Positions 35,172 to 44,800 of a DNA stretch of 64,000 nucleotides are shown here, one piece after another (positions within the stretch are counted from its first letter, which is position 1; every line of letters begins with the position of its first letter). The DNA lies in NCBI RefSeq assembly GCF_002939305.1, contig NZ_MVDI01000006.1, forward strand, positions 1 through 64,000, written 5' to 3'. The translations under genes and the position numbers were made by a program. The notes beneath the pieces were generated by a model. The model was not told where the DNA came from, made no database searches, and saw only the letters and a list, made by a program, of their open reading frames with translations. Origin of the DNA: Chroococcidiopsis sp. TS-821. Lineage in GTDB: Bacteria > Cyanobacteriota > Cyanobacteriia > Cyanobacteriales > Chroococcidiopsidaceae.

Positions 35172-37979
35172 ATGCTAAGTAATTCAAACTTAAAAATTGT
35201 TAAAGTAAGACGCGATTATAACACGTGGGTTGCAACAGAAACGTTAGAGGACTATGCTCTGCGATTTGCGCCGCAATCGTTCAGAAAGTGGTCGGAGTGC
35301 CTAGTCGCCAACACAGCGATTGGTGGAACATCATTTTTAGCACCGGAGGCAATGGGAGGATCGCTTGTCATTAGCTACGGATTTGCTAATTCTTTCTGGG
35401 CAATTATCGTAGTAGGCATAATTATTTTTCTAACTGGATTGCCAATTACTTATTATGCTGCTAAGCACAACATTGATATCGACTTACTAACACGCGGTGC
35501 AGGTTTTGGCTACATCGGCTCAACAATTACTTCCTTAATCTACGCCTCATTTACATTTATCTTTTTTGCGATAGAAGCCGCTATTATGGCGCAAGCATTA
35601 GAGCTATATTTCCACTTGCCTTTACCTATCGGATATATAGTTTGCTCGGTAATAATCATTCCTTTAGTGTTTTTTGGAGTGACACTCATTAACCAGTTAC
35701 AGCTGTGGAGTCAAGCAATTTGGATTGTGTTGATGGTACTGCCCTACATTTGCGTTCTCTATAAAGAACCTGGCGCGCTCTCAAATTGGATTCACTTTGC
35801 AGGTCAATCTACTAGCGGTGCAGTGTTTGACCCACTTTTGTTTGGAGCAGCTGCTACTGTTTCATTTTCATTAATTGCGCAAATAGGAGAACAGGTAGAT
35901 TACTTAAGATTTTTGCCAGACGAACATCAAACAAACCGAGGAAGATGGTGGTTTTTTATGATGCTGGCAGGACCTGGCTGGATTATTATGGGCGTTGCCA
36001 AACAGCTAGGAGGAGCTTTCTTGGCGTCGTTAGCCATTAGTCACGGAATCAGTCTTGCTAAAGCAAACGAACCCACTCAAATGTATTTGGTAGGGTTCGA
36101 GTACGTCTTCTCAAATCCAGAAATTGCACTATCGTTCGCCGTTTTATTTGTAATCGTCTCTCAAATTAAAATTAACGTCACTAATGCCTATGCAGGCTCT
36201 CTAGCGTGGTCTAACTTTTTTTCGCGATTAACTCATACTCATCCAGGTCGGGTAGTGTGGTTAGTGTTCAACGTAGCAATTGCTTTACTGCTGATGGAAA
36301 TAGGAGTTTTTTCCACGTTAGAAACTGTACTGGGGCTGTATTCTAATATAGCCATTGCTTGGGTTGGAGCTTTAGTTGCCGATTTAGTAATTAACAAACC
36401 TCTTGGCATTAGCCCTTCTCAGGTCGAATTCAAGCGTTCCCATTTGTACAACTTTAATCCAGTAGGATTTGGTTCGATGCTGATTGCCTCACTGGTAGCT
36501 ATGATAGCTTTTCTCGGAGGCTTAGGCACGATTGCCAAAGCTTTTGCACCATTTATTGCTTTAGGATTAGCATTTATACTAGCTCCAGCGATTGCTTTTC
36601 TGACTAAAGGTAAATACTACCTAGCTCGTCAAGATTCCTGTACAAAAATAGATGTTGTCACACTTCGCTGTTGCATTTGCGAACAGGAGTACGCGCGTCA
36701 AGATATGTCATTTTGTCCAGTTTATGATAATTTCATTTGTTCTTTGTGTTGTAGCTTAGATGCTTGCTGCCACGATGCTTGCAAGAAAAGTACTGATAGC
36801 GAAGAGCAAGAACGCAACCTACAATCTGTTCAAATTCCTAAGGCAATCTTTCGGGATAAGATATCTCCTCAATTAGGCATACGGTTAATTAAATTTTTAG
36901 CTATTTTCTTATTTCTTTCCGTATTGTTTGGAATTATTATAGGCATCATGTATTACCAGCAAGTTGCTACTGCACAAAACCTTTCTTCTACTACTGCTCA
37001 AAAAATAGCAGAAATCTTGATGGAGCTATACGCTATTTCGTTAGTATTGATTGGTATGGGTTCGTGGTGGTTAGTGTTAACTCAGGAGAGCAGGCGGCTT
37101 GCGCAAGAAGAACTAGACAAGCGGAATTTACAACTGCAACAAGAAGTAAAAGAGCGGCAACAAGCAGAAGCACAAGTGAAAGAAAAAGCTGCTCAGCTTG
37201 AACAAACACTACACAATTTGAAGCAGGCAGAAGCTCAATTGATCCAAACAGAAAAGATGGCAGCCTTGGGTGGATTGGTTGCTGGTATTGCTCATGAAAT
37301 TAACACGCCTATTGGCATTGGCGTGACAGCAGCTTCACTTTTGATAGAAAAAACATCTGCCTTCTCTCAGCTTTTCCAGAGTGGCAAAATGAAGCGCTCT
37401 GATTTAGAAAAATACCTAAATATGGCTCAACAAACTAGTCAGATGACTTTGAACAATCTCGAACGAGCAACTGAGCTTATTCAAAGTTTTAAGCAAGTGG
37501 CAGTCGATCAGTCAAGTGAATCAAAACGAATATTTAATCTCAGCAGCTATTTAGAAGAAATTTTGTTACAGCTTAGTCCTAAGCTGAAAACTACAAAACA
37601 TATTATAGAGGTAAAAGGAGACGCTTCTCTGAACATAAATAGCTATCCAGGTGCTCTTTCTCAGATTATTACAAACTTAATTATGAATTCACTGATTCAC
37701 GCGTATGAATCTAGCGAACAAGGGCATATTGTATTGAGTTTTAAACAGGTAGAGGAGCGAATAGTTTTTGAGTACTCTGACGACGGTAAAGGAATAGCTC
37801 CAGAAAATATTAATAAAATTTTCGAACCATTTTTTACAACCAAACGAGGTCAAGGAGGAAGTGGTCTGGGTTTACATATTGTTTACAATTTAGTAACTCA
37901 AAAACTTAATGGAAGGATTTACTGTGAAAGTAAACCTGACACAGGAACAAAGTTTATTATCGAAATTGTTAATACTTGA
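35172..37979 (+). CDS. NCS1 permease-histidine kinase fusion sensor
   Basis: 935 residues in four parts. Residues 25-485 are an NCS1-type (nucleobase/allantoin/hydantoin) permease with about 12 membrane helices, starting TLEDYALRFAPQSFRKWSE. Residues 490-537 hold eleven cysteines (CCICEQEY, SFCPVYDNFICSLCC, ACCHDAC), a probable zinc or redox module. Two further helices (about 574-595 and 618-637) and a coiled coil (640-695) lead to a kinase: GGLVAGIAHEINTPIG with phospho-His 708, then the ATPase N, G1 and G2 boxes (NLIMNSLIHA, DDGKGIA, GSGLGLHIV). It parallels transporter-kinases such as CbrA. It is 30 bp upstream of a receiver-MarR gene, its likely partner, and next to amide/urea uptake genes. 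Confidence 0.93.
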   Translation: MLSNSNLKIVKVRRDYNTWVATETLEDYALRFAPQSFRKWSECLVANTAIGGTSFLAPEAMGGSLVISYGFANSFWAIIVVGIIIFLTGLPITYYAAKHNIDIDLLTRGAGFGYIGSTITSLIYASFTFIFFAIEAAIMAQALELYFHLPLPIGYIVCSVIIIPLVFFGVTLINQLQLWSQAIWIVLMVLPYICVLYKEPGALSNWIHFAGQSTSGAVFDPLLFGAAATVSFSLIAQIGEQVDYLRFLPDEHQTNRGRWWFFMMLAGPGWIIMGVAKQLGGAFLASLAISHGISLAKANEPTQMYLVGFEYVFSNPEIALSFAVLFVIVSQIKINVTNAYAGSLAWSNFFSRLTHTHPGRVVWLVFNVAIALLLMEIGVFSTLETVLGLYSNIAIAWVGALVADLVINKPLGISPSQVEFKRSHLYNFNPVGFGSMLIASLVAMIAFLGGLGTIAKAFAPFIALGLAFILAPAIAFLTKGKYYLARQDSCTKIDVVTLRCCICEQEYARQDMSFCPVYDNFICSLCCSLDACCHDACKKSTDSEEQERNLQSVQIPKAIFRDKISPQLGIRLIKFLAIFLFLSVLFGIIIGIMYYQQVATAQNLSSTTAQKIAEILMELYAISLVLIGMGSWWLVLTQESRRLAQEELDKRNLQLQQEVKERQQAEAQVKEKAAQLEQTLHNLKQAEAQLIQTEKMAALGGLVAGIAHEINTPIGIGVTAASLLIEKTSAFSQLFQSGKMKRSDLEKYLNMAQQTSQMTLNNLERATELIQSFKQVAVDQSSESKRIFNLSSYLEEILLQLSPKLKTTKHIIEVKGDASLNINSYPGALSQIITNLIMNSLIHAYESSEQGHIVLSFKQVEERIVFEYSDDGKGIAPENINKIFEPFFTTKRGQGGSGLGLHIVYNLVTQKLNGRIYCESKPDTGTKFIIEIVNT

Positions 37980-38009
37980 TATGACTGTCCTGATTAGGAA
38001 GTTTCTGTA

Positions 38010-39179
38010 ATGAATAACAGACAAGAATTTTTTCACAACCATCAAAGTTACGAATGTAATTCCTTCCAGGAAGAGGAGGAAATCCTTTTTGCTGATGAAA
38101 CGGAACCTGCTCAAACAGAGAGTGGCTGGAAAATTTTAATAGTAGACGATGATGTTGAAGTACACAATGTTACGAAACTAGCCCTGAGTGACTTTACCTT
38201 TGAGAATAAAAGTTTAGTATTTTTGAGTGCTTACTCTGCCCAAGAAGCAAAGCAATTAATTCAGTTGCATTCTGACATTGCTATTATTTTCCTTGATGTA
38301 GTAATGGAAACGGAAGATGCAGGTTTACAGTTGGTCAAGTACATCAGGGAGGAGTTAAAAAATCAACTAGTTAGAATTATTTTAAGAACAGGTCAACCAG
38401 GAAGATGTCCAGAGAATATTGTTGCAACTAATTATGAAATTGATGACTACAAAACCAAAACTGAACTAACTGCTCAAAAACTATTTTTCACAGTAGTCAC
38501 TGCTTTAAGAGGATTTTCTACAATTATAAAGCTTTTAGAAGCAAGCAAAGTTGTTGAATTAAAAGATGGGCAGCACGAACACTTTGACGAGATGTTAGCT
38601 GTTGAAAGGATCGCGCAAAATAAGGAAATACAAAATCAAAACTTATTGCGAAATTTAAAGGCTCAACAAATAGAAACTTTGGGAAATTTGATATCAGAGG
38701 TTACGCATGAAGTTATTAATTCTAGCTATACAAATACGCTTTATACAATGTCACTTATTACTTGGATAGCAAGAATGATATTGCGAACAACAGACGAGCA
38801 TTTTGCAAAGTTGGGTATATCGCAAAGCAAGTTAGCAGTATTAATATACTTGAGTAGCGAACCTCAGTTATATGCAAGTCCGTCTTCTTTAGCAAAGCAT
38901 TGTGGTGTTTCGCGTGCTGCCATGACTGGACTTGTAGATGGACTGGAAGAAGAGGGATATGTTGAACGCTACAGTCATCCTTCAGATCGTCGTTCTTTAA
39001 TGATTAAACTGACGCAAAAAGGACAACATTTTATAGATAGTATTGCTTCGCAAGATCAATACCGTATATCTGAATTAATGAGCGTACTAAGTGAAATAGA
39101 ACGTCAGAAATTAATTGAATTAACAATGAAGGTTATTAAAATTTTTGAGGAACAAGCGACAAGTTCATTAGAGCAATGA
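38010..39179 (+). CDS. Receiver-MarR fusion response regulator
   Basis: 389 residues. The receiver has ILIVDDDVEVHNVTKLAL and FLDVVMETEDAG, in which Asp 96 is the probable phospho-site; LRTGQPGRCPENIV is typical of the receiver type found in RpfG-like proteins. A helical linker (about 165-230) leads to a winged helix of the MarR type: SPSSLAKHCGVSRAAMTGLVDGLEEEGYVERY and the wing SDRRSLMIKLT. Most MarR proteins bind small ligands directly, so control by phosphorylation is unusual. The kinase gene is immediately upstream. The GTTAAC repeats at 39424-39467 are good candidates for its binding site. Confidence 0.92.
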   Translation: MNNRQEFFHNHQSYECNSFQEEEEILFADETEPAQTESGWKILIVDDDVEVHNVTKLALSDFTFENKSLVFLSAYSAQEAKQLIQLHSDIAIIFLDVVMETEDAGLQLVKYIREELKNQLVRIILRTGQPGRCPENIVATNYEIDDYKTKTELTAQKLFFTVVTALRGFSTIIKLLEASKVVELKDGQHEHFDEMLAVERIAQNKEIQNQNLLRNLKAQQIETLGNLISEVTHEVINSSYTNTLYTMSLITWIARMILRTTDEHFAKLGISQSKLAVLIYLSSEPQLYASPSSLAKHCGVSRAAMTGLVDGLEEEGYVERYSHPSDRRSLMIKLTQKGQHFIDSIASQDQYRISELMSVLSEIERQKLIELTMKVIKIFEEQATSSLEQ

Positions 39180-39423
39180 AGATAACTTGCATTAATTTAG
39201 TTGTAGCAGAAAACATAGTATATAACACTCTATTGCTGTAAATTTGCATTTCATTCGTTATTTGCTTAATCTACTTGAATCGTTATTTTCAACTATATCT
39301 GTAATAGTCTATCTAAAAGTAATAACCTGATTTTTGATGAACAGGTTAATATTAATTTTTATTGCAGAGTTGTTGTTTTGCTGCAAAAAAAAGCTATAGC
39401 CTCTGGAATTTACACGCGGAAAG

Positions 39424-39467
39424 GTTAACAAAAAAATAGTTAACCAGTTAACAATTCAGTAGTTAAG
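39424..39467 (+). promoter_or_regulatory. GTTAAC repeat array
   Basis: GTTAAC at 39424-39429, 39439-39444 and 39447-39452, and GTTAAG at 39462-39467: spacings of 15, 8 and 15 bp. This is two tandem copies of GTTAAC-N9-GTTAA(C/G). Each hexamer is itself a palindrome. The array overlaps the NtcA-type box and lies just upstream of the -10 box, ideal for an activator or repressor of the uptake operon. Confidence 0.75.
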
Positions 39468-39500
39468 TATACAAATTGCATTAGTCTCATTCTCTATGAT
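39459..39500 (+). promoter_or_regulatory. NtcA-type nitrogen-control promoter
   Basis: GTA-GTTAAGTA-TAC at 39459-39472 is an exact GTA-N8-TAC NtcA box. It is followed after 22 bp by TATGAT (39495-39500), matching the class II NtcA-activated layout. The uptake/amidase/urease genes begin 234 bp downstream. NtcA activates such genes when 2-oxoglutarate is high, i.e. under nitrogen shortage. Confidence 0.85.
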
Positions 39501-39733
39501 TCACAGATAACGACAGTTCAATGGCACTCTAAAATCTTTGGTTTAACCGTTGCGTGTCTTCTAGCTGCATGTAGGGCAATAGTCTGGCTTGCATGCTGCA
39601 CTACGTCGATTGCGTTTTGCACGTAGTTGCATTGGCGGCTTACTCGGTTGCGCGTAATGGAGATTGCGCGTACCTTGTGTGCCCACATTTTTCGTATGTC
39701 AAGGCTGCTCATGTTTTGATTGGGGTTCAACTG

Positions 39734-41017
39734 ATGAAGAGGCGGACTTTTATCCAAACTGCGATCGCATCTGCTGCAACTACGGCAGCTGTTTCGTGTG
39801 CTAACCGAACGACGCAAGTAACAAATACGTCAACACAGGCAGCAGCGAGTGGAGGCGATATCAAAGTTGGAGTTCTTTTCTCCTTAACCGGCGGTCTTGC
39901 AATCATTGAAAAGTCTTTACATGATGCCACTTTGATGGCAATTGATGAAATTAATACGGCAGGAGGAGTTGGTGGTGCTAAGCTCGTACCGATTGTAGAG
40001 GATGCAGCCTCAGATCCTAGAACGTATCAGGAGAAAGCTCGCAAGCTACTTATTAGCGATAATGTAACAACTGTTTTTGGCTGTTATACATCAGCCAGTC
40101 GCAAAGCAGTTCTTCCAATTTTTCAGCAACGTAAAGGATTGCTCTATTATCCAACTTACTACGAGGGTAACGAGTGTAGTGGTAATTGCATTTATACTGG
40201 GGCAGTTCCCAACCAGCAGCAAAGTAACTTCGTTCCTTGGATTGTAGAAAACCTCAATGCAAAAAGGTTCTTTATTGTAGGGTCTAACTATGTTTATCCG
40301 AGAGAAATGTCCAAAGTTTGCCAAATTCTTCTTAAAGAGAATGGCGGACAAGTAGTAGCAGATGAGTATCTACCACTAGGTCATACTGAATGGGCACCTC
40401 TAGTCAATCGGATTAGAGAGTTAAAGCCTGACGTTGTTTACTCAAATGTTGTAGGAGATTCCGTCATTGCTTTCTATCGTGAATTTAGAAACCAAGGTCT
40501 AACTGCTGAGTCTCTTCCTATTTGTGCAACTGTCACTAGCGAGATAGAAGTTGCTGCTATGGGTGCTGAGTTTGCAGCAGGACACTATACTTCGTTTCCT
40601 TACTTCCAAGCAATTCAATCGCCAACCAATACAGAGTGGGTTAAGCGCGTTAAGGAGCGATTCGGTCAAAATGCTGTGACGCACCATGCAATGGAGTGTT
40701 CTTATTGGCAAGTACATATATTCAAGCAAGCGGCTGAGCAAGCAGGCGATCTAGATCCGATGAGAATTCGCGAGGCTACGATTGGACAAACGTACGATGC
40801 ACCTGTCGGCAGAGTAGTTATTGACGATAATGCTCATGCTTTCCTTACGCCTCGAATTGCCCAAGCTCAATCTGATGGGCAATTTAGGGTTGTTGATGAA
40901 TATCCTGAACCGCTTGAACCGCTTCCTTATTCTGCATATGGCGAAACCTCTCAGAGTAGATTCTGCCTGCGAGATGGTTTAGACCAAGAAAAAGCCAAAG
41001 CCGTCACCGGAACGTGA
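39734..41017 (+). CDS. urtA: ABC transporter substrate-binding lipoprotein, UrtA-like
   Basis: 427 residues from ATG 39734. MKRRTFIQTAIASAATTAAV followed by SC is a twin-arginine-like signal ending in a lipobox. The mature part is a periplasmic binding protein of the amide/urea class (UrtA, FmdD, AmiC): VGVLFSLTGGLAIIEKSL, YYPTYYEGNECSGNCIYTGA, and VYSNVVGDSVIAFYREF. The ORF is open upstream to 39593, but that extension has no signal character. First gene of the transporter set, driven by the NtcA-type promoter. The neighbouring amidase suggests that short amides may be imported as well as urea. Confidence 0.9.
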   Translation: MKRRTFIQTAIASAATTAAVSCANRTTQVTNTSTQAAASGGDIKVGVLFSLTGGLAIIEKSLHDATLMAIDEINTAGGVGGAKLVPIVEDAASDPRTYQEKARKLLISDNVTTVFGCYTSASRKAVLPIFQQRKGLLYYPTYYEGNECSGNCIYTGAVPNQQQSNFVPWIVENLNAKRFFIVGSNYVYPREMSKVCQILLKENGGQVVADEYLPLGHTEWAPLVNRIRELKPDVVYSNVVGDSVIAFYREFRNQGLTAESLPICATVTSEIEVAAMGAEFAAGHYTSFPYFQAIQSPTNTEWVKRVKERFGQNAVTHHAMECSYWQVHIFKQAAEQAGDLDPMRIREATIGQTYDAPVGRVVIDDNAHAFLTPRIAQAQSDGQFRVVDEYPEPLEPLPYSAYGETSQSRFCLRDGLDQEKAKAVTGT

Positions 41018-41077
41018 ACATCTTAATTTGTGCTTTAAGAGAATTCAAGCTACTACAAATTGAGCTAAAAGAAAGAT

Positions 41078-41932
41078 ATGCTAGGAAGCTTTTTAACAGG
41101 TCTGAGTATTGCTTCAATTTTGTTACTAGTTGCATTGGGTTTGGTAATCGTCTACGGCAGCATGGGCGTAATCAACATGGCTCATGGAGAGCTAATTATG
41201 TTGGGTGCATATACTACTGTAGTTGCTCAGCAGTACGGGATTTCTTTCTTACTTTGTCTGCCTATAGCATTTTTCGTTGCCGGACTTATTGGCTTTTTTA
41301 TCGAGCGAATAGTTGTCCGACACCTATACGGGCGTCTACTAGATACACTACTAGCAACGTGGGGAGTTGGTATTGTTATTCAACAGCTAGTTCGATTAAC
41401 CTTCGGACCTGGGCTGCAAAACATTTCTGTGCCCTCATATCTCTCAGGAAACTTAATTTTAGGAGGCGTTAATCTTCAGCCTTATCGCTTAGCTATTTTT
41501 GCTGTAGCGATCGCATCACTTGGTGCCGTTACTTTCATTTTGTATAAAACTGATTTTGGTACCTGTTTGAGGGCAGTGACGCAAAATCCACAAATTTCAG
41601 CTTGCAATGGCATTAACGTCGATCAGATAAAGGGACTTACCTTTGCACTTGGTTCTGGCTTAGCTGGTATAGCTGGAGTAATGGTAGGGGGATTGCAAAG
41701 CGTAAGTCCAACAATGGGAACATCTTACGTTGTTGATTCATTTATTGTAGTAGTTGTTGGTGGTGTAAGTTCTCTAATAGGTGCAGTTGCCAGTTCTGCG
41801 TTACTTGGGCAGGTGAATGCATTCGTAGCTTGGGCATCCAACGATGTCATTGCCAAAGCAGTATTATTTGCAATAGCAATTGTTATCATTCGGTTTCGCC
41901 CCCAAGGTCTTTTTACAGTCAAATCACGCTAA
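41078..41932 (+). CDS. urtB: Branched-chain-type ABC permease, UrtB-like
   Basis: 284 residues, about eight membrane helices, of the LivH class. LGLVIVYGSMGVINMAHGEL is the family signature, and GGVSSLIGAV and VIIRFRPQGLFTVK are the conserved end. Pairs with the next gene to form the channel through which the solute bound by UrtA passes. Confidence 0.92.
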   Translation: MLGSFLTGLSIASILLLVALGLVIVYGSMGVINMAHGELIMLGAYTTVVAQQYGISFLLCLPIAFFVAGLIGFFIERIVVRHLYGRLLDTLLATWGVGIVIQQLVRLTFGPGLQNISVPSYLSGNLILGGVNLQPYRLAIFAVAIASLGAVTFILYKTDFGTCLRAVTQNPQISACNGINVDQIKGLTFALGSGLAGIAGVMVGGLQSVSPTMGTSYVVDSFIVVVVGGVSSLIGAVASSALLGQVNAFVAWASNDVIAKAVLFAIAIVIIRFRPQGLFTVKSR

Positions 41933-41980
41933 TTAAGTGGTTGAAATTAGGTCTCAACCGCCAAATTGAGGTTGTCAAAA

Positions 41981-43138
41981 ATGCTTAAATCAGCCGTACG
42001 CAAGATTCCTGCACCTTCCTATCTTATTTTTTTTGCAATTATCTTACTTCTTCCTCTGTTTGTTACTGATGCATTTTGGTTGAACAGACTTTCGCAGTAT
42101 CTTACCTATGGTATGCTGGCTGCTGCTCTATCCCTCTGCTGGGGCTACTGTGGCATTCTCAGCTTAGGTCATGCAGCCTTCTTTGGACTAGGTGCTTACT
42201 GCATGGCAATGTCACTAAAGCTACTTAGTCCAACTAGTTTAGGACAAGGTACAGATTTTCCACTACCAGACTTTATGGTGTGGAACACTCTTGCAGGACA
42301 AGAACTTACCTTACCACTTCTTTGGGTTCCCTTTCAAAATCAATGGTTTGGCTTGTTTGCTGCCTTGATAGTTCCCCTTACACTAGCAATCCTATTAGGA
42401 CTGTTCATCTTTTATGGCAACATCTCTGGAGTTTTTGTCTCAATAGTCACGCTGTCTTTGGTTGTCATTCTCAACCTGATTATTGTCGATCAGCAACCTC
42501 TTACTAATGGATTTAATGGAATTACCGACCTTGCTTACTTTACGGTTGGCAATTTTGAGTTCGATCCCTATAGCTGGACTACATACTTACTAACAGCTGT
42601 TTCTTTAATTGCAATGATGCTGCTACTAAAAGCAGTAGTAGAGACGAAAACAGGTTTATTATTTAGAGCAATCCAAGCTGACGAAACCCGCGTTAAATAT
42701 TTCGGGTACAACATTGCGAACTACAAGTTGTTTGCATTCAGCCTTTCTGCACTAGTAGCTGGACTTGCAGGTGCTCTATTTACAATCTCGTCTCAATTCG
42801 CATCTCCAGCACTACTCGAAATTGGATTTAGTATCAGTATTATTATTTGGACGGCTGTTGGCGGACGCGCTTCTTTACTAGGGTCGGCAATTGGCGCGAT
42901 TGCTATTAATTTACTTCAGAGCTTGCTGAGTGAGAGCGAAACCTTGATTAATGTTTGGTTACTCATTATTGGTTCTGTATTTATTTTGGTGATTCTAGTT
43001 TTACCTAACGGATTAACAGATATTATCCCAACTTTATCTGCAAGGTTTTTCCCAAAATCTTATTCCACAATGCCATCTTCTCCAGAAGGTAAAGAGGTGT
43101 CTGAAGCGCCGCTTGTGAGTATGCGAACCAAGGATTGA
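41981..43138 (+). CDS. urtC: Branched-chain-type ABC permease, UrtC-like
   Basis: 385 residues from ATG 41981 (TTGAGG lies 9 bases before; an in-frame TTG at 41966 is a poorer start). LivM class: LSLCWGYCGILSLGHAAFFG and ALVAGLAGALFTISSQF are the conserved blocks, with about ten helices. Second half of the membrane channel. Confidence 0.92.
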   Translation: MLKSAVRKIPAPSYLIFFAIILLLPLFVTDAFWLNRLSQYLTYGMLAAALSLCWGYCGILSLGHAAFFGLGAYCMAMSLKLLSPTSLGQGTDFPLPDFMVWNTLAGQELTLPLLWVPFQNQWFGLFAALIVPLTLAILLGLFIFYGNISGVFVSIVTLSLVVILNLIIVDQQPLTNGFNGITDLAYFTVGNFEFDPYSWTTYLLTAVSLIAMMLLLKAVVETKTGLLFRAIQADETRVKYFGYNIANYKLFAFSLSALVAGLAGALFTISSQFASPALLEIGFSISIIIWTAVGGRASLLGSAIGAIAINLLQSLLSESETLINVWLLIIGSVFILVILVLPNGLTDIIPTLSARFFPKSYSTMPSSPEGKEVSEAPLVSMRTKD

Positions 43139-43193
43139 TACGCAATGGCTAACTTATCAATTGGTGACATTTGTATAAGCAGGGAGAAGTTTA

Positions 43194-43997
43194 ATGGTTA
43201 AAGCTTCGCGCAGGCTTAATACCGTGTCTGATAGTACTTTAGCTCAAGACACAATACTTGAGATCCAAGATTTAGAGGTTTCATTTAGCGGGTTTAAAGC
43301 TGTTAGTGGACTTAATCTAACAGTTATACAAGGAGAAGTCCGCGTGTTAATCGGTGCTAATGGTGCTGGCAAGACAACTACAATGGATTTAATATCCGGC
43401 AAAACAAAGGCAACAGACGGTAGGATTCTTTTTAAGGGAAAAGATATTACGAACTGGGAACCACACCAAATTTCTCGAATTGGAGTTGGTAGGAAGTTTC
43501 AAATCCCTAGTGTTTTTAAAGATCTCACTGTTTTTGAAAATATGCAAGTTGCCTTGTGTGCAACACCTTCTGTCTTGCGAAACTTACAATGGCGTATCGG
43601 AAACAAGCACCACAACCGAATTGAAAGAATTCTACATCATATTGGACTGAACGATTACAAGTATCAAACTGCAAAATACTTGTCTCACGGGCAAACACAA
43701 TGGTTAGAAATTGGCATGGTACTGGCACAAGATCCTGAATTAGTTCTACTAGATGAGCCAACGGCTGGGATGACAACTCAAGAAACGCGGAAAACAGCCG
43801 AGATTATTAATAATCTTAAAGGTCAGCACACAATTCTTGTCGTTGAGCATGACATGACATTTGTACGAGATATTTGTGAAACCATTACAGTTATGCATCA
43901 GGGAAAAAAGTTATCCGAAGGGACAATCAGCGAAATCGAAAACGATCCTTCTGTGATTGAAGCTTACTTAGGTAGTGGAGGAATATCCCATGCTTAA
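43194..43997 (+). CDS. urtD: ABC transporter ATP-binding protein, UrtD-like
   Basis: 267 residues of the LivG class. Walker A GANGAGKTTTMD, signature LSHGQTQWLEIG (the LSGGQ loop in its LSHGQ form), Walker B LVLLDEPTAGM and the switch His in VVEHDMTFV. LSHGQTQWLEI is typical for UrtD-like proteins. GGGAGAAGTTTA precedes the ATG. It overlaps the next gene by 8 bp. Confidence 0.93.
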   Translation: MVKASRRLNTVSDSTLAQDTILEIQDLEVSFSGFKAVSGLNLTVIQGEVRVLIGANGAGKTTTMDLISGKTKATDGRILFKGKDITNWEPHQISRIGVGRKFQIPSVFKDLTVFENMQVALCATPSVLRNLQWRIGNKHHNRIERILHHIGLNDYKYQTAKYLSHGQTQWLEIGMVLAQDPELVLLDEPTAGMTTQETRKTAEIINNLKGQHTILVVEHDMTFVRDICETITVMHQGKKLSEGTISEIENDPSVIEAYLGSGGISHA

Positions 43998-44685
43998 GTT
44001 AACAGAAGTTGATTCTTTTTACAGTGATAGTCATATTCTTCATAGTGTTTCTATGAATATTCAAGAAGGAAGCTTTACAACTATTCTTGGACGCAACGGA
44101 ATGGGGAAGACGACGTTATTAAAAACTATTATGGGGCTTACCGACAAGATTCGTGGAAGGATAGAAATAGGTAATAAAGTATTAACGGCGCTACCAACTC
44201 ATTTACGAGCAAAATCAGGTATTAGTTATGTTCCTCAGGGTAGAGAAATTATTAATAATTTTACAATCCGTGAAAATATACTAATGGGATGTTATGCTAG
44301 ACAAGACGGAAAAAAAATAATTCCAGAAATTGTTTTAGAGCTATTTCCGTATTTACGAGAGCATCTTAATCGACGTGCTGGTTTATTGTCTGGTGGTCAG
44401 CAACAGCAGTTAGCAGTTGCCAGAGCGTTAGCTTCAAAGCCAAAAGTTTTACTTCTTGACGAACCTACTGAAGGAATTCAACCTAATCTTGTTGAGCTAA
44501 TTGAGCATACTTTAATACGGCTTAATAAGGAATTTGGCATCACTATAGTTCTTGTTGAGCAAAATATTAACTTTGCTCGTAGAGCATCAGATCAGTTTGT
44601 CATGATGAACAATGGTTCTATAGCAATAGATGGAGCTATCAGTGAGTTAAATGATGATGTTGTCCACAAATACATGACAGTGTAA
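43990..44685 (+). CDS. urtE: ABC transporter ATP-binding protein, UrtE-like
   Basis: 231 residues of the LivF class. Walker A GRNGMGKTTLLK, signature LLSGGQQQQLAVARAL, Walker B VLLLDEPTEGIQPN, and VEQNINFA switch. ATG 43990 is chosen since GTGGAGGAAT lies 8 bases before it; an in-frame GTG at 43975 coincides with that ribosome site. Last gene of the uptake set; the amidase follows 115 bp later. Confidence 0.93.
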   Translation: MLKLTEVDSFYSDSHILHSVSMNIQEGSFTTILGRNGMGKTTLLKTIMGLTDKIRGRIEIGNKVLTALPTHLRAKSGISYVPQGREIINNFTIRENILMGCYARQDGKKIIPEIVLELFPYLREHLNRRAGLLSGGQQQQLAVARALASKPKVLLLDEPTEGIQPNLVELIEHTLIRLNKEFGITIVLVEQNINFARRASDQFVMMNNGSIAIDGAISELNDDVVHKYMTV

Positions 44686-44800
44686 ATCATCATCTGTTAG
44701 GTAAGATGCTTAAGTCTTTTTGAACGAGACTTAAATGTTATTTCTCGGACTAATTTTTGCGTTCAATTTAAAAATTTCAATGTAATTTTTGGAGGATAAA

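Noticed and set aside
39501-39733. Possible riboswitch or guanidine/urea-type RNA in the urtA leader
   Set aside because: The 230-base leader has no recognisable conserved riboswitch core; the ORF extension through it is also unconvincing.
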